DNA of 64,000 nt from contig NZ_SOBG01000004.1 of the NCBI RefSeq assembly GCF_004365575.1, forward strand, positions 62,001-126,000, written 5' to 3'. The first letter of the stretch is position 1. The number at the start of each line of letters is the position of its first letter. The notes under the pieces are model-generated. The model had not been told where the DNA came from, did no database searches, and worked only from the letters and a program-made list of their open reading frames with translations. A program made the translations under genes and the position numbers. Positions 9,123 through 18,237 of this stretch are shown piece by piece. This stretch comes from Hypnocyclicus thermotrophus. Its GTDB lineage: Bacteria > Fusobacteriota > Fusobacteriia > Fusobacteriales > Fusobacteriaceae.

Positions 9123-12100
9123 TTATTTTTTTTCTGTTGTAAAATCTAATGAAGCTAATCTTTGATATTGTCTCCATTTTCTTGCAGCTTCTTCTTTATT
9201 TCTAGCAAATAATTCTTTTGCTCTTTCAGGATTTGAAGCCATTAATGTAGCATATCTTACTTCTCCCATTAAGAATTCATCATATTTATCCCATACTGGT
9301 TCTTTTGAATCTATTTGTAAAGGATTTTTTCCTTCTTTTTCTAATAATGGATTATATCTGAATAATGGCCAATATCCACATTCTGTAGCTAATTTTTCCT
9401 CAGTTTGAGATTTACCCATACCTTTTCTTATTCCATGGTTAATACATGGAGAATAAGCTATTATTAAACTTGGTCCTGGATAAGCTTCAGCTTCTCTTAT
9501 AGCTTTTAAATATTGAGCTTGGTTCGCTCCCATAGATACTTGAGCTACATAGATATATCCGTAAGACATAGCTATAGCTGCTAGATCTTTTTTCTGTACT
9601 GGCATTCCTGATGCAGCAAATTTAGCAACTGCACCTGTAGGAGATGCTTTTGATGCTTGTCCACCGGTATTTGAGTAAACTTCTGTATCCATTACTAAAA
9701 TATTAATATCGTCTCCAGAAGCTAATACATGATCAAGTCCACCATAACCAATATCATAAGCCCATCCATCTCCACCAAAGATCCATTGTGATTTTTTAAC
9801 AATATGATCTTTTAATGATAAGATTTCCTCTGCTCCTTCAAAATCTGCTCCTTCTAATAATGGAAGTAATTTATTTTGTATTTCTTTTGTTTTTTCACCG
9901 TTATTTCTATTAGAAATCCATTCTTTATAAAGATCAGCTACTTCTGCTGGTACTTTATCCATTGTAGTTTCCATTACAACTTCTATTCTATTTCTTAATG
10001 TTTCACTTGCTACATGCATTCCATATCCAAATTCAGCATTGTCTTCAAATAATGAAGATGCCCAAGCTGGTCCTTCTCCATTAGCATTTTTACAATATGG
10101 AGTAGCTGGTGCAGAACCACCATAAATTGAAGAACATCCTGTAGCATTTGCTACCATCATTCTATCTCCAAATAATTGAGTTATTAATTTAATATAAGGA
10201 GTTTCACCACATCCAGCACATGCTCCATGGAATTCAAATAATGGTTGTGCAAATTGTGACCCTTTAACTGTTGTTTTAGGCATTTTATCATCTTTATAAG
10301 TAACTTCATTAAATAAGTAATCAGCATTTACTTGTTCTCCTGCTTCTACTTCGCCACCGATAGGTCTCATTTCTAATGCTTTACCTTTTGGTGCTGGACA
10401 TACATTAGCACAAGATCCACATCCAGTACAATCTAATGGTGAAATTTGGATTTTATATTCTAATCCTTCTAATCCTTTTCCAATTGGTTTTATTGTATTT
10501 TCTTTTACACCCTCTGGTGCATTTGCTAATTCTTTTTCATCTATTAAGAATGGTCTAATTACTGCATGAGGACATACATAAGAACATTGATTACATTGTA
10601 TACAGTTTTCTTTTACCCAATGAGGTACATTAACTGCAACTCCTCTTTTTTCATATGCAGTAGTTCCATTTTCAAATGTTCCATCTTCGTATCCATTAAA
10701 TGCAGATACTGGTAAACTATCACCTTTTATAGCATTTATTGGATCAGCTATTTTAGATACAAATTCTGGTTTTGGTCTACATGCTGTATCTGTTCCACAT
10801 GAAGCTTCTTCAATAGATAAATCTTCCCAAGATGAATCAACAGTTACTTCTACTACTTCGCCAGCTCCTCTATCAATAGCTTCATAGTTCATTTTTACTA
10901 TATCTTCACCTTTTTTAGCATATGATTTTTTAGCATATTCTTTCATATATTCTTGTGCTTCAGCAAAAGGTATTACTTCTGATAACTTAAAGAAAGCTGC
11001 TTGCATTATTGTATTAGTTCTATGTCCTAATCCTATTTCTTCAGCAAGTTTAGTTGCATTGATTATATAGAATTTAGCTTCTTTTTCAGCTAATATTTTT
11101 TTAACAGAATTTGGTAAATAATTTACAACTTCATCTTTATCCCAAATACAGTTTAATAAGAAAGTTCCACCTTTTCTTAGTCCACTTAACATATCATATT
11201 TTCCTAAGTATGCAGGCACTGAACATGCTACAAAATGAGGATTTGATACTAAATAAGTAGATCTTATTGGATCTTTACCAAATCTTAAATGTGATCTAGT
11301 AACTCCACCTGATTTTTTAGAATCATATGCAAAATATCCTTGAGCATATAAATCTGTTTTATCTCCTATTATTTTAATAGAGTTTTTATTAGCTCCAACT
11401 GTACCATCTGAACCTAATCCATAGAATAAACATTCTTTTACATCTTCTGGTACAACAGATATTTCATCTTTAATTTCTAACGAAGTATTAGTAACATCAT
11501 CTACAATACCTATTGTAAATCCATTTTTAGGATTTTCTAATTTTAAATTATCATATACAGCTATAATTTGTGCTGGTGTAGTATCTTTTGAAGATAGTCC
11601 ATATCTTCCACCTACGATTAATGGAGCATTTTCTTTTTCATAGAATAAGTTTCTTACATCTAAATATAATGGTTCACCCATTGCTCCTGGTTCTTTTGTT
11701 CTGTCTAATACAGCTATTCTTTTTACTGTACTAGGTAATACATTCATAAAATATTCTGCTGAGAATGGTCTATATAAATGTACATTTAATAATCCTACTT
11801 TTTCACCTTTAGATACTAAGTAGTCAATTGTTTCTTTTATAGTTTGAGTCACAGAACCCATAGCTACAATTATATCTGTAGCATCTTCTGCTCCATAATA
11901 TGTAAATGGTTTATAATCTCTTCCTGTTACTTTTGAAATTTCAACCATATATTCAGCAACTATTGCTGGTACTGCATCATAAAATTTATTTTGAGCTTCT
12001 CTTGTTTGGAAGTAAATGTCATCATTTTGAGCTGTTCCTCTAGTTACTGGATGCTCAGGATTTAATGCTGAATTTCTAAATCTTTTTACAGCTTCTCTAT

Positions 12101-12686
12101 CTAATAGTTTATCAAATACTTCATAATCCATCACTTCAACTTTTTGAATTTCATGTGATGTTCTAAATCCATCAAAGAAATGCATAAAAGGTACTCTTGA
12201 TTTTATAGCAGCCAAATGAGCTACTCCTGCAAGGTCCATTACTTCTTGTACAGATCCACTTGCTAGCATAGCAAATCCTGTTTGTCTAGCTGAGTAAATA
12301 TCTGAATGATCTCCAAAAATAGATAATGCTTGTGCAGATAATGATCTAGCTGATACATGAATAACTCCTGGTAATAATTCTCCAGCTATTTTATACATGT
12401 TAGGTATTTTTAATAATAATCCTTGTGACGCTGTATAAGTTGTTGTTAATGCTCCAGCTTGTAATGATCCGTGAACAGTTCCTGCTGCTCCTCCTTCTGA
12501 TTGCATTTCTACTACTTTTACAGGTACTCCAAATAAGTTTTTCTTACCTTGTGACGCCCATAAATCAGTATATTCAGCCATTGGTGAAGATGGTGTAATT
12601 GGATAAATTCCCGCTACTTCTGTAAATGCATAAGACGCATATGCAGCAGCTTGGTTACCATCCATAGTTTGCATTTTTTTTGCCAT
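9123..12686 (-). CDS. nifJ: Pyruvate:ferredoxin (flavodoxin) oxidoreductase
   Basis: 1187 aa single-chain enzyme, the full family length. It oxidises pyruvate to acetyl-CoA and CO2 and reduces ferredoxin or flavodoxin. Domain order seen: pyruvate-binding N-domain (GNQAAAYASYAFTEVAGIYPITPSSPMAE), transketolase-like middle, a 2x[4Fe-4S] ferredoxin domain with CIQCNQCSYVC near 693 and CTGCGSCANVC near 752, and a TPP-binding C-domain (FHGACAGCGETPYIKL, GGDGWAYDIGYGGLDH). AGGAGGG precedes the ATG. It stands alone with its own promoter, next to pta-ackA. Confidence 0.98.
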   Translation of the reverse strand: MAKKMQTMDGNQAAAYASYAFTEVAGIYPITPSSPMAEYTDLWASQGKKNLFGVPVKVVEMQSEGGAAGTVHGSLQAGALTTTYTASQGLLLKIPNMYKIAGELLPGVIHVSARSLSAQALSIFGDHSDIYSARQTGFAMLASGSVQEVMDLAGVAHLAAIKSRVPFMHFFDGFRTSHEIQKVEVMDYEVFDKLLDREAVKRFRNSALNPEHPVTRGTAQNDDIYFQTREAQNKFYDAVPAIVAEYMVEISKVTGRDYKPFTYYGAEDATDIIVAMGSVTQTIKETIDYLVSKGEKVGLLNVHLYRPFSAEYFMNVLPSTVKRIAVLDRTKEPGAMGEPLYLDVRNLFYEKENAPLIVGGRYGLSSKDTTPAQIIAVYDNLKLENPKNGFTIGIVDDVTNTSLEIKDEISVVPEDVKECLFYGLGSDGTVGANKNSIKIIGDKTDLYAQGYFAYDSKKSGGVTRSHLRFGKDPIRSTYLVSNPHFVACSVPAYLGKYDMLSGLRKGGTFLLNCIWDKDEVVNYLPNSVKKILAEKEAKFYIINATKLAEEIGLGHRTNTIMQAAFFKLSEVIPFAEAQEYMKEYAKKSYAKKGEDIVKMNYEAIDRGAGEVVEVTVDSSWEDLSIEEASCGTDTACRPKPEFVSKIADPINAIKGDSLPVSAFNGYEDGTFENGTTAYEKRGVAVNVPHWVKENCIQCNQCSYVCPHAVIRPFLIDEKELANAPEGVKENTIKPIGKGLEGLEYKIQISPLDCTGCGSCANVCPAPKGKALEMRPIGGEVEAGEQVNADYLFNEVTYKDDKMPKTTVKGSQFAQPLFEFHGACAGCGETPYIKLITQLFGDRMMVANATGCSSIYGGSAPATPYCKNANGEGPAWASSLFEDNAEFGYGMHVASETLRNRIEVVMETTMDKVPAEVADLYKEWISNRNNGEKTKEIQNKLLPLLEGADFEGAEEILSLKDHIVKKSQWIFGGDGWAYDIGYGGLDHVLASGDDINILVMDTEVYSNTGGQASKASPTGAVAKFAASGMPVQKKDLAAIAMSYGYIYVAQVSMGANQAQYLKAIREAEAYPGPSLIIAYSPCINHGIRKGMGKSQTEEKLATECGYWPLFRYNPLLEKEGKNPLQIDSKEPVWDKYDEFLMGEVRYATLMASNPERAKELFARNKEEAARKWRQYQRLASLDFTTEKK

Positions 12687-12763
12687 TTACTATTCCCTCC
12701 TAATAATTTTATTAAACTGACATCATTATTTTATGTTAATTATGATTAAACGCATACACTATA

Positions 12764-12812
12764 GTTATACAGCATTTATTAACTTTTGTCAAACAAAATC
12801 ATATGTTTTGTT
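12764..12812 (-). promoter_or_regulatory. nifJ promoter with overlapping inverted repeats
   Basis: Minus-strand TTGACA (12787-12792) and TATAAC (12764-12769) have a 17-base spacer. Three TTTTGT/ACAAAA hexamers lie at 12784-12789, 12793-12798 and 12806-12811, giving an inward pair across the -35 and an outward pair AACAAAA-N7-TTTTGTT. This arrangement suggests a repressor or activator site; the regulator is not identified. Confidence 0.65.
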
Positions 12813-12877
12813 AATTTTTTATTTATATATTTTTTATAACTTCAATGCTAATTTTTATATTTTATATTAATATGTGA

Positions 12878-14062
12878 TTATTTTACTAATGAATATGTAT
12901 CTTTTGCGATTACTAATTCTTCATTTGTAGGTATTTTAAACACTTTTACTTTTGACCCTTCTTTTGTTAATTCTTGAATTCCATCTTTTCTAGTAGAGTT
13001 TTCTTCACTATTAAAATCTATACCTAAATATGTTAATCCTTTACATACATCTTCTCTTACCTTACTTGCATTTTCACCTATTCCTGCAGTAAAGCATATT
13101 GCATCTACTCCATTAAGTGCTGCCGCATATGAACCTATATATGATTTTATTCTATGAACAAACATTTCATAAGCTGTTTTCGCTCTTTCATTTCCTTCTT
13201 CTATCGCTTTTGATAAATCTCTAAAATCTGAGCTAGATCCAAATACTCCTAATATCCCAGACTTTTTGTTCATTCTTGTATCCATTTCTTTTGCTGTAAG
13301 TCCTCTTTTTTCCATCACATAAAGAACTGCTGCTGGATCAATATCCCCACATCTAGTTCCCATCATAAGTCCTTGTAAAGGTGTAAGTCCCATTGATGTT
13401 TCTATACATTTTCCTGCTTTTACAGCTGATATAGATGCACCATTTCCTAGATGACATACTATTACTTTTGCTTCTGGATTATTTAATACTTTTGCAGCTT
13501 CTTGTGATACAAAATAATGAGATGTACCATGGAATCCATATTTTCTTACTTTTAAATCTTCATAGTCCTCATAAGGTAATGCATACATATACGCTTCTCT
13601 TGTCATTGTTTGATGAAATGCAGTATCAAATACAGCTACATTTTTCTTATCTGGCATAAGTTCCATACATACTTCTATTCCTAATGCATTTGCTGGATTA
13701 TGAAGTGGTGCTAAACTTGATAAATTTTGTATTTCTTTTAATATTTCTTTAGTTACTATTACTGATTTATCGAATTTTTCTCCTCCATGTACTACTCTAT
13801 GTCCTATCGCATCTATTTCTTCAATTGATTTTATTACCCCATTTTCACCTTGTAATGTTTTCAAGACTAAATCTATTGCTTCTTTATGTGTAGGCATATC
13901 ATGAAGTATTTCCTCTTTTTTCCCATTCGCCTTATACTTCATTTGAGACTTTTCTAACCCTATTCTTTCACATATACCTTCTGCTATCGCTTCTTCTTTT
14001 AGCATGTCAACTACTTGATATTTAAGAGATGAACTCCCGCTATTTAATACTAATACTTTCAT
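12878..14062 (-). CDS. ackA: Acetate kinase
   Basis: 394 aa, normal length. It transfers phosphate from acetyl phosphate to ADP, the ATP-yielding end of acetate fermentation. ASKHA motifs are all seen: LNSGSSSLKYQ at the N-terminus, HRVVHGGEKF, FDTAFHQTM, KYGFHGTSH and HLGNGASISAV. It lies 20 bases after pta and is probably co-transcribed with it. Confidence 0.98.
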   Translation of the reverse strand: MKVLVLNSGSSSLKYQVVDMLKEEAIAEGICERIGLEKSQMKYKANGKKEEILHDMPTHKEAIDLVLKTLQGENGVIKSIEEIDAIGHRVVHGGEKFDKSVIVTKEILKEIQNLSSLAPLHNPANALGIEVCMELMPDKKNVAVFDTAFHQTMTREAYMYALPYEDYEDLKVRKYGFHGTSHYFVSQEAAKVLNNPEAKVIVCHLGNGASISAVKAGKCIETSMGLTPLQGLMMGTRCGDIDPAAVLYVMEKRGLTAKEMDTRMNKKSGILGVFGSSSDFRDLSKAIEEGNERAKTAYEMFVHRIKSYIGSYAAALNGVDAICFTAGIGENASKVREDVCKGLTYLGIDFNSEENSTRKDGIQELTKEGSKVKVFKIPTNEELVIAKDTYSLVK

Positions 14063-14082
14063 AAAAAAATCCTCTCCTTTTA

Positions 14083-15093
14083 TTATTCTGCTTGAGCTGA
14101 TGTAATCGCAACTATATCAACTATATCCTGTACACTACATCCTCTAGAAAGATCATTTACTGGTTTTGCTAATCCTTGTAATAATGGGCCATATGCATCT
14201 GCATTTGCAAGTCTTTGTACTAATTTATATCCTATATTTCCAGCTGAAAGATCAGGAAATACTAATACATTTGCTTTTCCTGCTACTTTTGAATCAGGCG
14301 CTTTTTTAGATGCTATTGCTGGTACAATTGCTGCATCTGCTTGTAATTCTTCCTCAAATTCAAAATTTACAGCTCTATTTTTAAGTATTTCTCCTGCTTC
14401 AATTACTTTATCTACATCTTCATGTTTTGCACTTCCTTTTGTCGAAAAAGATAGTAATGCAACTTTTGGTTCCATTCCTACTATTGATCTTGCTGAAGCT
14501 GCTGCTGAAGTAGCTATATCTGCTAATTGTTCTGGTGTTGGATTTGGTACAACTCCACAATCAGAAAAAATAAGTACTCCGTCTTTTCCATAAAGTTTTG
14601 CTGGCTCGCTTTCTTTTGGTAATACCATAACAAAACATGATGATACTGTTCTTAATCCTGGTTTTGTCCCTATTACTTGAATTGCTGCTCTAAGAACATC
14701 TGCAGTTGGAGAATCAGAACCTGCTACCATTCCATCTGCATCTCCCATTCTTACCATCATTGCACCAAAAAATCTAGGATCATTTTCCAGTACTTGCCTA
14801 GCTATTTGTTCTGTCATTCCCTTTTTTTCTCTAAGTTTTACAAATTCTGCTATATATTTATCTAACTTTGAATAATTTTTAGGATTTACTATTTCTGCTC
14901 CCTCTATATTTATATTTAATTCAGAAGCTTTTGATTTAATAGTTGTCTCTTCTCCTATTAAGATTAATTTTGCTAATTTTTCCTCCAAAACTTTTGCTGC
15001 TGCTTTTACTACTCTTTCATCATTAGTTTCAGGTAAAACTATAGTTTTTAATTCAGCTTTAGCCTTACTTCTAATTTGTTCAATAATTCCCAT
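14083..15093 (-). CDS. pta: Phosphate acetyltransferase
   Basis: 336 aa, the short single-domain form. It converts acetyl-CoA and phosphate to acetyl phosphate for AckA. Characteristic segments are VLPETNDERVVKAA near the start, MVRMGDADGMVAGSDSPTADVLRAA and VFPDLSAGNIGYKLVQRL near the end. GAGGAGG precedes the ATG. It is the first gene of pta-ackA. Confidence 0.97.
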   Translation of the reverse strand: MGIIEQIRSKAKAELKTIVLPETNDERVVKAAAKVLEEKLAKLILIGEETTIKSKASELNINIEGAEIVNPKNYSKLDKYIAEFVKLREKKGMTEQIARQVLENDPRFFGAMMVRMGDADGMVAGSDSPTADVLRAAIQVIGTKPGLRTVSSCFVMVLPKESEPAKLYGKDGVLIFSDCGVVPNPTPEQLADIATSAAASARSIVGMEPKVALLSFSTKGSAKHEDVDKVIEAGEILKNRAVNFEFEEELQADAAIVPAIASKKAPDSKVAGKANVLVFPDLSAGNIGYKLVQRLANADAYGPLLQGLAKPVNDLSRGCSVQDIVDIVAITSAQAE

Positions 15094-15127
15094 TATTTAC
15101 CTCCTCAATTTAAAACTTGTTAAGTAA

Positions 15128-15156
15128 ATTTTAACACATTTTATATATATTTTCAA
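15128..15156 (-). promoter_or_regulatory. pta-ackA promoter
   Basis: Minus-strand TTGAAA (15151-15156) and TAAAAT (15128-15133) are 17 bases apart, about 40 bases ahead of the pta ATG. A loose repeat TTGTTAA-N7-TTAACAC follows downstream of the -10, but its spacing does not match a standard Rex site. Confidence 0.55.
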
Positions 15157-15182
15157 AGTCTTTTGTTATTTTTTTAGCTTTT

Positions 15183-15206
15183 TTTATATAATATATATTA
15201 TATAAA
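15183..15206. repeat. 24-bp perfect AT palindrome upstream of pta
   Basis: 12-bp arms TTTATATAATAT and its reverse complement, with no G or C, lying upstream of the pta promoter in the gap after ftsY. A nearly identical 20-bp palindrome lies at 44101-44120. Confidence 0.6.
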
Positions 15207-15272
15207 CCAATAACATACAAAACATATTATTTTTATATTAGTTTATGCATACTTTACTATATTTGTTAAAAT

Positions 15273-16520
15273 TTATTCAAAAATTGCATTTATATATTCG
15301 TCTACATTAAATTTTCTTAAATCTTCTATTCCTTCTCCTACCCCAATAAATTTAATTGGTTTTTTGATTTCTTCTGATACTGAAAATATAATTCCTCCTT
15401 TTGCTGTCCCATCTAATTTTGTTACTACAAATCCAGTAAGATCTGTAACTTCATTAAATACTTTTGCTTGAGTTAGTCCATTTTGTCCCGTTGTTCCATC
15501 TATAACTAGCAAACTTTCATAAAAAACCCCTTCTCCAAGATGTTTTTTTATAATTTTATTTATTTTTTCAAGTTCTACCATTAAATTATTTTTATTATGA
15601 AGCCTTCCTGCAGTATCTATTATTGCTATGTCTGCTTCTCTATTTTCTGCTGCTTTTAACGTATCAAATACTACTGCTCCTGGATCTGCCCCTTGTGAGT
15701 GTTTTATTATTTCTGCATTTGCTCTCTTTGCCCACTCTTCTAATTGTTCTATTGCTGCTGCTCTAAATGTATCTCCTGCTCCAATTACTACTTTTTTTCC
15801 TTCTTTTACAAATTTTGAAGCTAATTTACCAATTGTAGTTGTTTTCCCTACTCCATTTACTCCTACTACTAATATAACATTTAAACCTTTTCTATCTAAT
15901 TTTAATTCTGTATCTTCTCTTATTAAAAACTCTTTCATTACTTCTTTTAATATATCATATACCTTTTCTGGCTCTTTTATTTTTAATTCTTTTACTTTTT
16001 CTTCTAATTTTTTTACTATTTTAAGTGTCATATCCATTCCTATATCTGATTGAATAAGAAGATCTTCTAATTCTTCATACATTTCTTCATCTATTATACT
16101 TCTTCCACTAAATAATGTTTTAATTTTTCCAAATAAACCATCTTTAGATACACTTCTAAATAATTTTTCTTTTAATGAGCCAAATATTCCTTTTTTTTTC
16201 GCTCTTTCTTCTAATTCATTCTCTTTTTTTTCTACTAATTCTTTTTCTGCCATTATTTTTGTTTCTGTTTCTCTTATCTCTTTTTCTTTTTCTAATTTTT
16301 CAAATACTTCATTTGCTTTTTCTTCTTCTAATTTTTTATCTAACTCTTGAACTTTTTCTTTTAAATCTTCAAATTCAGTTTTTTCTTCTTCTAATTTTTT
16401 TATTGTTTCTTCTACTTTTTCATGTACTTCCTCAAATTCTTTAATTTTTTCTAATTCTTCTTTAATTTCTTTATCTATTTCTTTTTCTTTTTTAAAAATT
16501 TTTTTTATTTTTTTAAACAT
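15273..16520 (-). CDS. ftsY: Signal recognition particle receptor FtsY
   Basis: About 415 aa. It targets SRP-ribosome complexes to the inner membrane. The N-terminal ~110 residues are a highly charged Lys/Glu coiled coil (the A domain), then the four-helix N domain and the SRP GTPase G domain: GVNGVGKTTTIGKLA, DTFRAAAIEQLEEW, DTAGRLH, TKLDGTAKGG and a GEGIEDL end. The ATG at 16520 follows AGGAGT by eight bases; a GTG three codons upstream overlaps the Shine-Dalgarno. No obvious terminator follows it. Confidence 0.97.
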   Translation of the reverse strand: MFKKIKKIFKKEKEIDKEIKEELEKIKEFEEVHEKVEETIKKLEEEKTEFEDLKEKVQELDKKLEEEKANEVFEKLEKEKEIRETETKIMAEKELVEKKENELEERAKKKGIFGSLKEKLFRSVSKDGLFGKIKTLFSGRSIIDEEMYEELEDLLIQSDIGMDMTLKIVKKLEEKVKELKIKEPEKVYDILKEVMKEFLIREDTELKLDRKGLNVILVVGVNGVGKTTTIGKLASKFVKEGKKVVIGAGDTFRAAAIEQLEEWAKRANAEIIKHSQGADPGAVVFDTLKAAENREADIAIIDTAGRLHNKNNLMVELEKINKIIKKHLGEGVFYESLLVIDGTTGQNGLTQAKVFNEVTDLTGFVVTKLDGTAKGGIIFSVSEEIKKPIKFIGVGEGIEDLRKFNVDEYINAIFE

Positions 16521-16611
16521 AAATACCACTCCTTTTTATTTTTTACATACCAAAAAATAATACCATATTTTATAGCGTATTTCAAGAAAACTAAATATAT
16601 TAAGATAAAAA

Positions 16612-16639
16612 AATTAGTCGTTATTTTTAACGACTAATT
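16612..16639 (-). terminator. Terminator after small membrane protein gene
   Basis: 11-bp arms AATTAGTCGTT (16612-16622) and AACGACTAATT (16629-16639) with a 6-base loop; a T-run follows on the minus strand. Confidence 0.85.
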
Positions 16640-16655
16640 AATGTTTTTAATTATT

Positions 16656-16895
16656 TTATTTTTTTATAATGTTAAGTTCTAATGAAAATAATATAAATAT
16701 ACTAAATGCTAAAACTCCCAATATAAAATATATAAAATCTAAAGTAGAAATCATACTAACAAAATTAATTATTTTTTCATATATTTTATTACTAATTCCT
16801 ATTGTATTAAAATTATTTTCAGCATATAGATTTACATTTTTAGAATACATTATCATTAATATAAATATAAAAAGTTCCCATTTTATTTTTTTCAT
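16656..16895 (-). CDS. Small membrane protein, unknown
   Basis: About 79 aa. It begins with a basic stretch and a hydrophobic segment (ELFIFILMIMY) ending near YAEN, which looks like a signal peptide, and has one C-terminal transmembrane segment (DFIYFILGVLAFSIFILFSL). The ATG at 16895 follows GAGGTG; a GTG three codons upstream overlaps that site. It lies between ftsY and the sugar-kinase gene on the same strand with its own terminator, which supports a real gene. No family is recognised. Confidence 0.55.
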   Translation of the reverse strand: MKKIKWELFIFILMIMYSKNVNLYAENNFNTIGISNKIYEKIINFVSMISTLDFIYFILGVLAFSIFILFSLELNIIKK

Positions 16896-16932
16896 TTTAC
16901 TCACCTCAATAATAGATATTATACACTATTAT

Positions 16933-18078
16933 TTATCGGAAACTTTTCATAAATTCATAAGCTTTTTTATAAAATTTTTCACTCCCAAATCCACCTGGTT
17001 TTGTAATTATATTATATTCTTTATATTTTAAATAAGCTATTCCTGGTTCTATCTCTTTTATTACTTCTAAATAATCTATACTCATTTTTTTTAATATATT
17101 AATACTTATTTCTCCACCGCTTATTATTAAATTTTTTATATTATTCTCTTCAATTATTTTCTTTGATATATCTGTAAAAATATCCGTTATTTCAACTACT
17201 TTATAATTTTCTTTTGCTTTATTATAATCTCTTATATTTTTTATACTCCTAATCAAAATATCATTTTTATATTTTTTCTTTTCTATATCTATATTTTTTT
17301 TAGTAAAATCAACATCTATAACTTCTATATTATTATTTGATTCTAATACTTTAATTTGTTCAATATTTTTAGCATTACAAGAGCCTGATATTATTGCTAT
17401 TTGTGGTCTTTTATACCCCCAATATTTCATTAAATATTCCATAATTCCTGATGATCCTACTATATATTTATCTAATTTTAATTCAATAATTGTTTTAGCT
17501 ATTATGTCCAAATCATTATTATTTTCTGTGTCAAAAATAATAATTTGTGATTTTATACTTTTAATTTTTTCTTTTAATTTTTCTTGTCTATTACTTCTGA
17601 TATCATTTATTTTTATAATTTCTCCTTCAAAATATTCTAATAAATCATTAGTTTTAATAGGAAAATAGGGATCATTTTTAAATTCTGTTAAATGAAGTGG
17701 TATATCTTTAATATAATGTTTTCCATTTATAATTTTTCTATTAGTATTTGGAAATCCTACTATAACTAATATTTTTTCTTGTTTATTTATATTTTCTTGA
17801 ATAGCTTTTAATTCTTCTTTTATATTTCCTCTCAAAGTAGAATCGATTTTTTTAAAAAATTTCTCGCTATTTTTTAGTTCCATAAAGCTTTTTTTTACTC
17901 TTTCATATGCCTTTTTTTTATCAATATTTCTACTTTCAGTAGATATTATTTCTACATCACTTTTTATACTAATTTTAGAATCATATGTTTTAGTTATTAC
18001 TTTCAATCCATATTTTTTCAATTGAATCCCTATATCATTAGCACCTGTAAAATCATCTGCAATTACTGATACTTTCAA
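16933..18078 (-). CDS. Four-carbon acid sugar kinase family protein (OtnK-like)
   Basis: 381 aa, somewhat shorter than the usual ~420. The family (former DUF1537) phosphorylates four-carbon sugar acids such as threonate or erythronate. The N-terminal substrate domain starts with the signature VIADDFTGANDIG, and RGNIKEEL and GFPNTNR follow. The C-terminal nucleotide domain has LIISGGEIS and TKPGGFGS near residue 360. The usual partners, a PdxA2 dehydrogenase or a class II aldolase, are not nearby, so the substrate is unknown. AGGAGG precedes the ATG. Confidence 0.82.
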   Translation of the reverse strand: MKVSVIADDFTGANDIGIQLKKYGLKVITKTYDSKISIKSDVEIISTESRNIDKKKAYERVKKSFMELKNSEKFFKKIDSTLRGNIKEELKAIQENINKQEKILVIVGFPNTNRKIINGKHYIKDIPLHLTEFKNDPYFPIKTNDLLEYFEGEIIKINDIRSNRQEKLKEKIKSIKSQIIIFDTENNNDLDIIAKTIIELKLDKYIVGSSGIMEYLMKYWGYKRPQIAIISGSCNAKNIEQIKVLESNNNIEVIDVDFTKKNIDIEKKKYKNDILIRSIKNIRDYNKAKENYKVVEITDIFTDISKKIIEENNIKNLIISGGEISINILKKMSIDYLEVIKEIEPGIAYLKYKEYNIITKPGGFGSEKFYKKAYEFMKSFR

Positions 18079-18211
18079 TTTTGTCCTCCTAAATAGTAAA
18101 ATTATTTTATTTAATCAAAATAAATCCTAAATTCCATAGCAATAATTTTTTTTTATAAATACTCTTTTATACTACTTATTAAATCTATCTTTTTTATTAT
18201 CGACAAAATAA

Positions 18212-18237
18212 AAAAATCCCTAATAAAATAGAGATTT
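18212..18237 (-). terminator. Weak terminator after sensor kinase gene
   Basis: Imperfect hairpin with arms AAAAATCCCT and AGAGATTTTT (one mismatch), immediately after the stop codon and followed by T-rich minus-strand sequence. Confidence 0.45.

Noticed and set aside
15105-15135. Rex-type redox operator near pta
   Set aside because: TTGTTAA and TTAACAC are present, but the 7-base spacing and last-base mismatch do not fit the known 4-base-spaced site.
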